From assembly GCF_030503875.2 (NCBI RefSeq), contig NZ_CP129968.2, positions 806,001 to 870,000 on the forward strand: a DNA stretch of 64,000 bases, given 5' to 3'. Below the pieces are notes generated by a model that was given only the letters and a program-made list of their open reading frames with translations, made no database searches and had not been told where the DNA came from. Positions 37,034 through 45,707 of this stretch are shown here, one piece after another. The DNA comes from Marivirga arenosa (GTDB lineage: Bacteria; Bacteroidota; Bacteroidia; Cytophagales; Cyclobacteriaceae). A program made the position numbers and the translations under genes. Every line of letters starts with the position of its first letter. The first letter of the stretch is position 1.

Positions 37034-38334
37034 GTAAAGAGACATCGTTTACAAAGTTAAAGGGACATAGTTTACACTTTTTAAGCAGTAATTTGATTAA
37101 AAAATCAGATTGCTATGCCTTGGAAAGAAACAAGAACTATGGAACAGAAAGTAGAATTTATTTGTGAGTGGCGTACTCAGAAGTACAGCATCACCGAACT
37201 TTGTAAAGCATTTAATATCTCCAGGCCAACAGCCTATAAGTTAATAAATCGCTTCCAAAATGAAGGACTGGAAGGGCTTGTAGAGCAGTCTAGAACGCCT
37301 CGGGCTCATCCTAATAAAACCAGTGCAGCGATTGAAGAAAAAATCATTCAAATAAAGGAAAAGTATGCACGCTGGGGAGCTAAAAAGATTAGGAGATTAT
37401 TGTTTAACGAATGCTGCAAGGAGGATGTACCCAGTGTGGTTACAGTTCACAAAATCCTTAACCAGCATGGGTTTGTGAAGCCTCAAAAAAGGCTCAGGAG
37501 AGTGAAGCCTGTTTTCCCCATATTTGATCCTCAGGAATGCAATGAAGTTTGGAGTGCTGATTACAAAGGGAAGTTTTTAATGGGCAATAAAATATACTGC
37601 CATCCCTTGACAATTGCAGACTCCAGGAGCAGGTTTTTGTTTACAGCCAAAGGACATTATAAAGAGAACTTAAAGGCAGTTAAAACAGAGTTTACAAGGG
37701 TTTTTAGGCAATATGGGATCCCAAAGCAAATCCATACTGATAATGGAAGTCCGTTCGGATCGGTAGCTTCCATTCAGCGCTTTACCCAGCTCTCTTATTG
37801 GTTCATTGAATTAGGTATAATTCCTGTATTTTCTGATCCTGCACACCCGGAACAAAACGGCAGACATGAACGCATGCACCGTGATTTAAAAGCCTCTTGT
37901 GCAAAGCCTTCAGCCTACGATTTGAAGGCACAGCAAAGACGCTTAAACAACTTTGTAAAGGAATACAATCATGTACGTCCACACGAAGCTTTAGGGATGG
38001 AAACCCCAGCTTCTGCACATAGCTTTTCAACCCGCCCTTTCCCTGAAAAGATACTCGTTTATGACTACGATTCAGACATGAAAGTGTTAAAGGTAACGCA
38101 AAACGGAGCCGTGCGATGGCGGTCCTATTACTGGGTATATCTGACAGCAGCTTTAAAGGGAAAATATGTGGGAGTGCTAGATATGGATAATGGAATTTGG
38201 AGGGTATTCTATAGAAGCTTATTTTTAGGATACTTTGATGAAAAACATTTAAGAGACAAACAAAAATCAATAAGGCTGAGCCAAAATATAGTGTAAACCC
38301 TAACCTTTAACTTTTGTAAAGCATGTGCCTTTAC
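37034..38334 (+). mobile_element. IS481-like insertion sequence
   Basis: One transposase gene is bounded by imperfect inverted repeats of about 45 bp. The left end runs 37034-37078 and the right end 38290-38334; reversed, both read AGTGTAAAC ... CCTTTAACTTT ... CTTTAC with gaps. Each end contains two tandem copies of a ~18-bp unit (left: AAAGAGACATCGTTTACA and AAAGGGACATAGTTTACA). No target-site duplication could be recognised. The transposase frame is intact, so the element may be active or recently inserted. It sits 21 bp after the attC-like site. Confidence 0.85.
37115..38296 (+). CDS. IS481-like transposase with integrase core
   Basis: 393 residues. The N-terminal helix-turn-helix (SITELCKAFNISRPTAYKLI) and a second HTH-like region are followed by an rve-type DDE domain. 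The catalytic residues are Asp in EVWSADYKGKF, Asp in IHTDNGSPFG and Glu in NGRHERMHRDL. NHVRPHEALGMETPA is the family's C-terminal block. It cuts and rejoins the element's ends. ATG at 37115 lies 36 bp inside the left repeat. Confidence 0.95.
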   Translation: MPWKETRTMEQKVEFICEWRTQKYSITELCKAFNISRPTAYKLINRFQNEGLEGLVEQSRTPRAHPNKTSAAIEEKIIQIKEKYARWGAKKIRRLLFNECCKEDVPSVVTVHKILNQHGFVKPQKRLRRVKPVFPIFDPQECNEVWSADYKGKFLMGNKIYCHPLTIADSRSRFLFTAKGHYKENLKAVKTEFTRVFRQYGIPKQIHTDNGSPFGSVASIQRFTQLSYWFIELGIIPVFSDPAHPEQNGRHERMHRDLKASCAKPSAYDLKAQQRRLNNFVKEYNHVRPHEALGMETPASAHSFSTRPFPEKILVYDYDSDMKVLKVTQNGAVRWRSYYWVYLTAALKGKYVGVLDMDNGIWRVFYRSLFLGYFDEKHLRDKQKSIRLSQNIV

Positions 38335-38374
38335 AAACAATAAACTTTAGAAACATTAAAGCTTCGATTCCTTA

Positions 38375-39163
38375 TTAGTTTTCATCAAAAAAATCAGAAC
38401 AAGATCTTATTAATTCTTTGTAATCGTTTGGGAATTTTTCTGTTATCGGAAGCGTAAAATAAATTGTAATTGCTGGAGAATTTTGATGTAGCGTACTATC
38501 AAAACCTATATTTTTAAACTTAAAATTTCTAAATTTTAAAGATTGTTGATAAACATCCTTATTTAACAAATTTTCAAAAGCCTTAACTACCCAATTAAAC
38601 CGAGTTCTATTCGGAAAAGAATAATAAACTTCACGTATTTCTTCTTTACTTTCTTGAAACCAAACCCCAAAGTGATGAACAAATTGTTCTGCCTTGATTA
38701 ACTTTTCCAAAAAAGGCATTAAATCGCCATGAGTCACAGAAAAAGTATGATTTAAATCAAAACTTTTGTAATAAACATAATTACAATTGTCATAGTGCAT
38801 TTGATTTTTCCAGCGGTAGCAATCAATATGAGAAACGCCTTGATGGTGAATATACAAGCATTTTTCAAGTAGGTTTATATCAGGTATTCTTATACCTTGA
38901 TACATTGATGTAGCGAAAGAATGTTTATGTATTCGAATTAGCTCCTCTGGGCAATTTAACTTGTGAAGTAACTTATTTAAGTTTTGATATGCATTATAAT
39001 CTTCATTTGGGTAAACATATAGGGTAGGTTTATTGCGAAGCTCAAACTTATCTGCGGTTAAAGTAACCGACCATTCTAAATACTGTTTTGCTTTGGGATC
39101 ATGTAATTGATTTAATAAATTAAAAGAATGATATGCTAATGTTTCATTTCTGCTTTGTTTCAT
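38375..39163 (-). CDS. Hypothetical protein
   Basis: 262 residues, basic and rich in aromatic residues (Tyr, Phe, His), no signal peptide. Visible features are LYVYPNEDYNAYQNLNKLL, a Tyr/Asn-rich YDNCNYVYYKSFDLNH and a C-terminal ITIYFTLPITEKFP. No family recognised. It lies between the IS element and the large-protein cluster, on the cluster's strand, but is separated from it by a hairpin (39197-39224). It may be independent accessory DNA. Confidence 0.7.
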   Translation of the reverse strand: MKQSRNETLAYHSFNLLNQLHDPKAKQYLEWSVTLTADKFELRNKPTLYVYPNEDYNAYQNLNKLLHKLNCPEELIRIHKHSFATSMYQGIRIPDINLLEKCLYIHHQGVSHIDCYRWKNQMHYDNCNYVYYKSFDLNHTFSVTHGDLMPFLEKLIKAEQFVHHFGVWFQESKEEIREVYYSFPNRTRFNWVVKAFENLLNKDVYQQSLKFRNFKFKNIGFDSTLHQNSPAITIYFTLPITEKFPNDYKELIRSCSDFFDEN

Positions 39164-39196
39164 AAATGATGTAATAAGACGACTTAATTTAATATA

Positions 39197-39224
39197 TCGG
39201 TGTAACTCGAATGAATTACACCGA
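39197..39224. terminator. Hairpin after the 853-residue gene
   Basis: TCGGTGTAA (39197-39205) and TTACACCGA (39216-39224) form a perfect 9-bp stem with a 10-nt loop, 22 bp after the stop at 39246 on the minus strand. There is no T run, so it is a weak terminator or processing hairpin. Confidence 0.5.
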
Positions 39225-39245
39225 ATGAAAAATATAGTTGTATTG

Positions 39246-41807
39246 CTACCAGTGATCCCAATGAGTCACTGCATGCCAAATGCTTTTGGCAGCACTTGCA
39301 AATGCTCCACCAATGGCGTTAAAAGCACTTTCGATGGCGCTATCAGCAAAACCAGCTGCACTTAAGATATCCTTAATAGCTGTTGGTGCTAAGCCAAATA
39401 CCGAATTAAGAGCAGTAGCGATATCTTGTACACCAAAACCAATACCTTTTAAAGCAGCTGTTACTACCGTGTCGGAGGCTCCAATTCCATCTTTTAGTGC
39501 TGTAGCAATTTCATTAGCAGATGCCGAAAATGCATTTTGAATTCCTGACGCAATTTCATCAACTCCATATCCAACACCATGCATTATCGAAGCAACTTCA
39601 GTTTCTGATTGATTGAACGCTGTTTTTAAACCTTGAGCAACATCTTTAACCCCTTTAATAACTTCGTTTTTTACAAATCCAGCCCATTTGGATGCATTTA
39701 AAATAAATGCTTTGAATATATCACCCGCGTGAACTAATACATATTTACCCACAGCATCAATTAAAGCTGAAATAGAGTTTATATTAACATCAGCATTGAA
39801 AGGGCCAAAACTTAAGTCTAAGCCTTCAAAAGTAAATCCTCCCTGAACACCAAATCTTACATCAGAAGTAGATGTTGAAATAGCCAAACCTAAGTCACAT
39901 GCTGCATCTAGGTCTATTGATCCCAAACTGAATCCTGCCACAGAAGGTAGGGGAACATTTAGGTCAATTCCATAGGTGAACTTACCAGAGAAATTGTGGT
40001 AGTCTTCCAACCTACATTGCATTTTAGTTTCCATTACCGCACCATAGTCAAGCTCAAATGAAATACCATCCTTACTGATCTCAGCATCAATTTTCTCGTT
40101 TACTAGTTCGAATAAACTGATTTCAGCATCTAAAGAAAAGTAAGGAGAGGATGAAGTACTTAAAGTCATGGATGGTCCGCCAGCTGCAATAATTTGTTTG
40201 CTTGTTGCATTAGCAATTACTTTCTTTTCTGCTGCAGTTTTAGGAATGGTATTGTTTGGAATAGGATTACCATTAACATCATACTTAAGGTTGATTGCCT
40301 TACCATTTCCTGTTAATTTTAATAGCTTACCAAAGCTTAGTGGAGACATAGTAATATCGCCTGATATTCCTGAGCTTAGATCGATTTGCAGGTAACCATA
40401 AAACTGAAGATCAAGAATGCTCATGTATGCACTAAAACCATACCCCACCTTTGTTAACGAGCCATCGGGAAGAACAAGTGGCTCCATTAAATTTTCGGCC
40501 CAAGTGAAGGATAAATCTTGAAATGAAACAGGTAAATCTAAGTTGATTGTCGTGTTTGTAAACAATGTGATAAGCTCACTTAAATCCAGTTTTGGAACGT
40601 AAAACGATAAATATACCGGGTTAGGAACTTCTTCTTCCATTTCACAAATAATAGCAAATTTATCATCTGTAAGTGGAACTTGTCCTTTATTACCAATATG
40701 GAAGGTTCCTTCCACACCAATAGCAAAACCAGGTGGTTCAAAAATTACTCCTAAACCAACCCCAAAACTATCAAAATGTAGTCCCTTAATTCCTGGAGGG
40801 GTTAATAAACTTGTAGTATTTCCTTTAAGATTAACACCAACTTCGGCCTCAATGTTATCTATTGTCATAGCTATATCAGCATCAATAGTAGGGCTTTTAA
40901 AAATGTTAAATGGAATTTCAGCTTTTACCTCAAATACAACAAACTTAAATAAAGGGTTTAAACTCAGTAAAATAGTTGGTTGATCAATATCGAATGTTTT
41001 TCCTCCTCCAATTGGTATTTTAATATCATCAAGAGTGAATTTTAAACAAGTAGAACCAGTAGCTAGTCCACCATCATAAACGAACTCAATTCCAAATGTA
41101 ATTTCTGGGCTTGGTAAAAACGATAAAACATGAGCTAAAACACCATCGGCCAATGTAACATCATTGATGTTTAATTTACCCCCAACCATGATTGCCTCAG
41201 AATTTTCCGAGCAATTGAAGTTGGAAACTGTTACATCTGGAATTCCAGGTGGCCAATCGAACCCCATATATTTAGCTAAGCTACTTAAACTATAAACCTG
41301 CTGTTGTGGAGGTTTATTTTTGGTTTCAGGTGTACGTGCAATAGCTACTACTGCTAACATGTATGAAATGAAAGTACAAGTCTGATAGTCTGTAGTTCCT
41401 TTAAAGAAATCATTTACCTTTTTTGATGTTCCTTTTCCTCCTTTTAAAATAGCTTGGAATGCCACACATTGAGGGTCGGATGGGGAGTCCTGTAGTAATT
41501 TGATAAACGCATTGGTTGAATTCATTATAGCTACATCTGCCTCCGTAACAGTAAAAGTTTGGGCTTCTATTCCCATAGAGAAAACTCTAGTGATGGGGTT
41601 GTAGTTATTATCGTAAACAATGTATGTTGAAATTGGACCGTGTATAGGTTCAAAAGTTTGATTTGCACCTGCTGCAACCTTTGAAATGCTTGTTAAAGTC
41701 CCAAAAAAGTTGGAGAGGTTTTTATCCTGTGCATCATTTTGGAACGCATCATAAACAACTATTCCTTCTTGCAAAGAGTTGGTGATTGTAATTTTTGAAT
41801 AAGACAT
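39246..41807 (-). CDS. Large beta-rich protein with C-terminal helical repeats, unknown function
   Basis: 853 residues, no signal peptide. Residues 1-160 are homologous in layout to the N-terminus of the 562-residue protein at 42997 (KITITNSLQEGIVVYDAF; VNDFFKGTTDYQTC). Residues about 200-700 are long amphipathic strands with few charges (DSFGVGLGVIFEPPGFAIGV). Residues about 720-853 are eight tandem 14/15-residue repeats with consensus (E/D)IA.AL...G, as in EIATALKDGIGASDT and DIATALNSVFGLAPT, and the chain ends HAVTHWDHW. The protein may be structural or pore-forming, but no family was recognised. Last gene of a three-gene cluster. Confidence 0.8.
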   Translation of the reverse strand: MSYSKITITNSLQEGIVVYDAFQNDAQDKNLSNFFGTLTSISKVAAGANQTFEPIHGPISTYIVYDNNYNPITRVFSMGIEAQTFTVTEADVAIMNSTNAFIKLLQDSPSDPQCVAFQAILKGGKGTSKKVNDFFKGTTDYQTCTFISYMLAVVAIARTPETKNKPPQQQVYSLSSLAKYMGFDWPPGIPDVTVSNFNCSENSEAIMVGGKLNINDVTLADGVLAHVLSFLPSPEITFGIEFVYDGGLATGSTCLKFTLDDIKIPIGGGKTFDIDQPTILLSLNPLFKFVVFEVKAEIPFNIFKSPTIDADIAMTIDNIEAEVGVNLKGNTTSLLTPPGIKGLHFDSFGVGLGVIFEPPGFAIGVEGTFHIGNKGQVPLTDDKFAIICEMEEEVPNPVYLSFYVPKLDLSELITLFTNTTINLDLPVSFQDLSFTWAENLMEPLVLPDGSLTKVGYGFSAYMSILDLQFYGYLQIDLSSGISGDITMSPLSFGKLLKLTGNGKAINLKYDVNGNPIPNNTIPKTAAEKKVIANATSKQIIAAGGPSMTLSTSSSPYFSLDAEISLFELVNEKIDAEISKDGISFELDYGAVMETKMQCRLEDYHNFSGKFTYGIDLNVPLPSVAGFSLGSIDLDAACDLGLAISTSTSDVRFGVQGGFTFEGLDLSFGPFNADVNINSISALIDAVGKYVLVHAGDIFKAFILNASKWAGFVKNEVIKGVKDVAQGLKTAFNQSETEVASIMHGVGYGVDEIASGIQNAFSASANEIATALKDGIGASDTVVTAALKGIGFGVQDIATALNSVFGLAPTAIKDILSAAGFADSAIESAFNAIGGAFASAAKSIWHAVTHWDHW

Positions 41808-41823
41808 ATCTTATGTATTTGTG

Positions 41824-41878
41824 GGGATTGAAGTTTTAAAGGTTTATGTAGCTTTCTACTCCAATCCCGTTTTGTTAG
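41824..41878. repeat. Long-loop inverted repeat between cluster genes
   Basis: GGGATTG (41824-41830) pairs with CAATCCC (41872-41878), with a 41-nt loop that holds AAAG/CTTT. It sits in the 83-bp gap between the second and third cluster genes. It may be an RNA structure affecting expression between the genes. Confidence 0.4.
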
Positions 41879-41890
41879 TAATTAGTTGGA

Positions 41891-42937
41891 TTAAACACTT
41901 TTAATGACTTCTTCATTGCCAATGCTTTCTTCATATTCGTCAAGTGTAGTAGCTTCTTCTGGAGATTCATATTCCGCATCAATACCTTCCCATGTTTCAC
42001 TATCAGTTTGAGCGGTTTCAATGGCTTCTTGAGAAGCCTCCATTTGCTCTCTTAATGATTCTTGATGTTTGGCATCAATTTCTGTAACGGCCTCGTTTAA
42101 AGCTGCCTTGGCGGTTGATACTTCTTTGATTGCATCTACAATTCCTTTTCCGTCTTCAACTGCTGTTTTAGCTGCTTCAACTTTAGCTGCTAAGTCTTTA
42201 AATGCTGCTTCAAATTTTTCATTAGGAACTAAACCTTTATCTGTAATTTCAATTTTAATGTCCGTAATTAGTTTATCTACAGTGTCAAGAGATGTGTCTA
42301 AGGATTCCTTAGAAGGAGTAACAAGCTCAGCTTTTATTTGAGCTACTTGTGTTTTTAAACAAGTCAGTAAGTCTGCATCAGTAATTTCAATAAATGGTTT
42401 ATCTACAATTGCACTTATCTTTGCTTTTAAAGCATCGCTCAATGTTGCAGGAGAGGCTTTAGAAGTAGTAATCCCTCTTAAAGATTCTTGGTTAAGAATA
42501 GCATCATTAGCAATTATGCTTAAATGTGAAGCTCTAATTCCATCTGGGTAGTGTGGAGTGTCCGTCACTAAATTCCCTGTGTGCAATGCTCTACTTCCTG
42601 TACTAAAGTCAGTTCTTGAAGTATCGTAAGTTCTCAAACCAGGTGCTGGCTCTGTAGCTAGTTTTGTTCCGTCAAAGTATAATTCTCCGTCAACAATATT
42701 CCATTTATTGGATTTAGTATCTAGTCTTTCGTTTGAAAAACCTACGTATCTTTTCTCGCTGAAAAAAGCGCCTGTTCCACCGCTATCACCTCCCGATGAA
42801 CTTGGGTTTCTCCCTAGTTCTAGCCTTACTCTTACAAACTTACGAGTCACTGTGTCATATTGGTAGTAAGAAGAGAATTTACCACTCCCTGGTTTGAATT
42901 GCCCTTTAGATGGGTCTGTGTTCCATGTAATAATCAT
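41891..42937 (-). CDS. Coiled-coil protein of unknown function, middle gene of the cluster
   Basis: 348 residues, no signal peptide. The N-terminal ~110 residues (FSSYYQYDTVTRKFVRVRLE; RYVGFSNERLDTKS; GELYFDGTKLA) look like a beta-structured head with a Gly/Ser linker. Residues about 150-310 are a long Ala/Glu/Lys helical coil (KVEAAKTAVEDGKGIVDAI). The tail is acidic. It resembles a fibre or scaffold with a head and a stalk; no family recognised. Its place between two proteins that share a domain suggests that all three assemble together. Confidence 0.78.
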   Translation of the reverse strand: MIITWNTDPSKGQFKPGSGKFSSYYQYDTVTRKFVRVRLELGRNPSSSGGDSGGTGAFFSEKRYVGFSNERLDTKSNKWNIVDGELYFDGTKLATEPAPGLRTYDTSRTDFSTGSRALHTGNLVTDTPHYPDGIRASHLSIIANDAILNQESLRGITTSKASPATLSDALKAKISAIVDKPFIEITDADLLTCLKTQVAQIKAELVTPSKESLDTSLDTVDKLITDIKIEITDKGLVPNEKFEAAFKDLAAKVEAAKTAVEDGKGIVDAIKEVSTAKAALNEAVTEIDAKHQESLREQMEASQEAIETAQTDSETWEGIDAEYESPEEATTLDEYEESIGNEEVIKSV

Positions 42938-42955
42938 GATAATTTGTTTTTAAAA

Positions 42956-42976
42956 GCACTGCAGTATTTGCAGTGC
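42956..42976 (-). terminator. Hairpin between first and second cluster genes
   Basis: GCACTGCA GTATT TGCAGTGC is a perfect 8-bp stem with a 5-nt loop. On the minus strand it is followed by TTTTAAAAAC. It lies in the 59-bp gap after the 562-residue gene and may act as a partial terminator or stabilise the upstream message. Confidence 0.6.
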
Positions 42977-42996
42977 CTATGTGTTGAAAATTTGTT

Positions 42997-44685
42997 TTAT
43001 CCTTCCATTGGAATTTCGTCAGACGAAGGCCAATCATCATCTTCAGAATCGAATCCAGAATCGTTAGATTCATCTTCCATTTCGTTATCGTGCTCTTCTT
43101 GAGCGCTATCCAATGCATCAGATTCGTTGGCTGCATCACTAACAGCATCCGATGATTCTTGTAATGAGTTAGTTTCCCATTCGGCCATTTCACCTTTACC
43201 GTTTTCAATAGCAGTATCCATATTTTTTGCAGCATCAGAAAGCTCGGTACTTGCATCAGAGAAGTCTCCGTTTTCAATTTTTTCTTGAGCGTCCTTAAAA
43301 GAGTTGTCCAAGTCTGATACTGCATCCTCATAATCCTGAGTAGGAGTGTAGCCATCTTGAACTTGTTCTTGAATTTCAGATTGAATAGAATCCATTGTAT
43401 CAGTCATAGTTTCAGTCATAACGTCCTCTTGTAATGATTCAGATGTAGCGGAATAACTGTCTGATACTTCGCTAGCATCTGTATCGAAAGTAGACTCTTG
43501 ACTACTTGCTTCTGATACTACATCTGAATCTGGAGTTGAATTGATTGTTGATTCTTGTGATTCAAAATCAGATTCTGAGTTAGCGTCTTCTTTAGCTTTG
43601 TTTATTTTCTCTTTAGCAGACTTGAACATTTTAGAAGCAAAATCTCCTAACATCAATAATCCAACTAATAGGCCAACACTTTGACAAATTTTCCCAAATG
43701 AAGCATCAAAAGATGATTGTTGTTTTTTCTTTGCTGGTTTACCTGGGATTTGACGAGCTGTTTGAGAAGAAACAACTTGTTTACCTGCAACTGTACCAGT
43801 TACTGTTGGTCCAACGATATAGTTTGAAACCGGAGTTCCGTTTTTCATGCTTGTTTGAATAACGTTCATCCAAACTGGAGTAAGAGACACTGCAACATCT
43901 TGTCCTGGATTACTGTCACCCATTGTACCGTCTCCATTCATTACAACTGTTGTTGTTTGAGGAGGGCTTGAAAAAACAGGATTTCCTTTAGCATCTTGGC
44001 TACAAAGTTTTAATGTAGCAGTATTGGCTGTTGCTGATGATTCAATGTTCAACGTAGCAATTAATACAGGAACGTAAGTTGAAGGAGGGTTTTTAGGAGC
44101 AGCTTCATATAAGAAGTATGGTCCTTGCCATCCCGAAGTATTCATTTGCAACCACGTTAAAATTGCATTCCATGAACTGAGTGTACAGTTTTTAAAGTTT
44201 TTTGTTCCTGTGAAAAAGCTGTTTACATCATCAACACTTCCTTTTTTTAATGCTCCATAAAGGTTTTTTGTAAGTGCTGAGTTAGGGTTTGCCATTGCAA
44301 ATCTGTGGAATAAAAACGATTGAATCATTGATTGTTCATCACTTGAATCAACTGTAAATGCCAATGGAGGAGGGTTTCCAAAGCTAAACTGAACAGCAGC
44401 CATTACTTTAATAGGGAATCTGTCGAAGTAAAAGTTGTTTAAAGACTTAATTACTCCTGAGTTTGTAGCTTCTAATTGTGAAGCTTCACGAATAGTTTGA
44501 ACACTTGTTGTTACACCTGGAGCTACTGTAGCCAATTTAGTATAGGTGTAAGGAACTGTTTGTCCTTTTTTTTCTTCATTAAATACATCATAAATATCTA
44601 TGCTGTATGATAACTTGTTGGTAATTTTAACTTGCGGAAATTTTGTTGTTTTCTTAGCCATTACCGTTGAACTTTGCGATTTCAT
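42997..44685 (-). CDS. Large protein with acidic C-terminal tail, first gene of the cluster
   Basis: 562 residues from ATG at 44685; ATG at 44661 (MAKKTTKFPQ) would give 554 and cannot be excluded. No signal peptide. Residues about 15-170 match the N-terminal domain of the 853-residue protein (QVKITNKLSYSIDIYDVF; KKGSVDDVNSFFTGTKNF). About residues 300-325 contain a basic KPAKKKQQ stretch. A hydrophobic segment CQSVGLLVGLLMLGDFASKM (about 333-352) may insert in a membrane. The last ~190 residues are dominated by Ser, Asp and Glu. Function unknown. Upstream lies a palindrome (44858-44873). Confidence 0.8.
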   Translation of the reverse strand: MKSQSSTVMAKKTTKFPQVKITNKLSYSIDIYDVFNEEKKGQTVPYTYTKLATVAPGVTTSVQTIREASQLEATNSGVIKSLNNFYFDRFPIKVMAAVQFSFGNPPPLAFTVDSSDEQSMIQSFLFHRFAMANPNSALTKNLYGALKKGSVDDVNSFFTGTKNFKNCTLSSWNAILTWLQMNTSGWQGPYFLYEAAPKNPPSTYVPVLIATLNIESSATANTATLKLCSQDAKGNPVFSSPPQTTTVVMNGDGTMGDSNPGQDVAVSLTPVWMNVIQTSMKNGTPVSNYIVGPTVTGTVAGKQVVSSQTARQIPGKPAKKKQQSSFDASFGKICQSVGLLVGLLMLGDFASKMFKSAKEKINKAKEDANSESDFESQESTINSTPDSDVVSEASSQESTFDTDASEVSDSYSATSESLQEDVMTETMTDTMDSIQSEIQEQVQDGYTPTQDYEDAVSDLDNSFKDAQEKIENGDFSDASTELSDAAKNMDTAIENGKGEMAEWETNSLQESSDAVSDAANESDALDSAQEEHDNEMEDESNDSGFDSEDDDWPSSDEIPMEG

Positions 44686-45128
44686 ATTAGAAAATTAATT
44701 TAATCCCCTACTCTGTTTAAAATTGGCTTTTCGGAATCCGCCTTGGTAATCACAAACTAATAGTAGCCACTCAATCGAATTATTTGTTTTTGATTATATT
44801 GCTAATGTCTGATGTTATTAGAATAGATTTTAGAGTATATACACCCCTTTTAAAAACTAGGTATTTATACCTAATCTTATTATTATCTAGTATTTGGTGA
44901 TCCAAAATTGAGAAATTAATGACTTGAGTTATGGCGAAATGTCAAGAGTATCTGATATTAGTACATAAGCGCACTAATTCTATGTAAAAAATAAAAAGGC
45001 AAAACAGAATATAAACGTAATAGAGGTTTATTGCTTCAATACAAGTTTTGTAAGTGGTAACAGGAAATATTATAGAATTTAATTCCTATATTATAATTAT
45101 GTAAACCGTTGTATGTATTTAAAAAAAA
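44686..45128. other. 443-bp intergenic region upstream of the cluster
   Basis: No gene seen. It separates the divergent cluster and the YdeI-like gene and is very AT-rich. The only clear structure is TAGGTAT TT ATACCTA (44858-44873). GTTGTATGTA occurs at 45109-45118, just before the YdeI-like gene. Confidence 0.6.
44858..44873. promoter_or_regulatory. Operator-like palindrome TAGGTAT TT ATACCTA
   Basis: Perfect 7-bp arms with a 2-bp centre, about 173 bp upstream of the cluster's first gene and 256 bp from the divergent gene. CACCCCTTTT lies directly before it. A dimeric regulator site is plausible; no regulator is encoded nearby. Confidence 0.45.
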
Positions 45129-45707
45129 ATGATTAAAACTGAAAACTTCCATAAGGTTGAAATTACCTCTCAAGAAGAACTCAGGTCATGGTTATTGAAA
45201 AATCATGATCAATCTGAAAGTGTTTGGCTTGTTACCTACAAGAAAAGTGAGCCAGACAAGTACCTTTCAAGGTGGGATGTACTTGATGAGTTGATATGTT
45301 TTGGATGGATTGACGGTATTAGACGAAAGCTTGATGATAAAAAAACTATGCAATTAATATCGCAAAGAAAAGTTGAGCATTGGGCGAAGACCTACAAAGA
45401 GAGAGCTGCTAAACTTATTGACCAAGGTAAAATGCATAAATCGGGTCTAAAGACAATAGAAGACTCAAAATTGAACGGACTTTGGAATTTTATGGATGAT
45501 GTTGATAATTTAGTTGTTCCCGAAGACCTCTCTCGGGAGCTTTCAAAACTTGAGGGAGCTTCAGAGTTTTTTAATTCAATAAATCCTTCGAGTAAAAGAT
45601 TTGTCCTAAGATGGATTAAACTTGCTAAGACCGATAAAACAAGAAAAAATAGAATCAAGCAGATTACTGAACTATCTTCAAAAGGAGAAAAATTATCAGG
45701 AAGTTAA
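45129..45707 (+). CDS. YdeI/OmpD-associated family protein
   Basis: 192 residues, cytosolic. The pattern SQEELRSWLLKNHDQSESVWLVTYKK, broken here only as a description of the first 45 residues, together with LDELICFGWIDGIRRKLDD and FNSINPSSKRFVLRWI near the end, is characteristic of the YdeI family, which carries the OmdA tail. Family members were linked to bacteriocin or peptide resistance in other bacteria; the mechanism is unknown. It is a single gene, divergent from the large-protein cluster. Confidence 0.88.
   Translation: MIKTENFHKVEITSQEELRSWLLKNHDQSESVWLVTYKKSEPDKYLSRWDVLDELICFGWIDGIRRKLDDKKTMQLISQRKVEHWAKTYKERAAKLIDQGKMHKSGLKTIEDSKLNGLWNFMDDVDNLVVPEDLSRELSKLEGASEFFNSINPSSKRFVLRWIKLAKTDKTRKNRIKQITELSSKGEKLSGS

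Noticed and set aside
37803..38270. 155-codon open frame antisense to the transposase
   Set aside because: Shadow of the conserved transposase coding region; no independent support.
42906..43355. 149-codon minus-strand open frame overlapping the 562-residue gene
   Set aside because: It lies in another frame of the Ser/Asp/Glu-rich tail, whose codon composition leaves long shadow frames. No recognisable protein.
45109..45128. GTTGTATGTA just before the YdeI-like gene, like the cassette boundary at 35154
   Set aside because: No complementary TACATACAAC was found downstream of that gene, so a cassette cannot be supported here.
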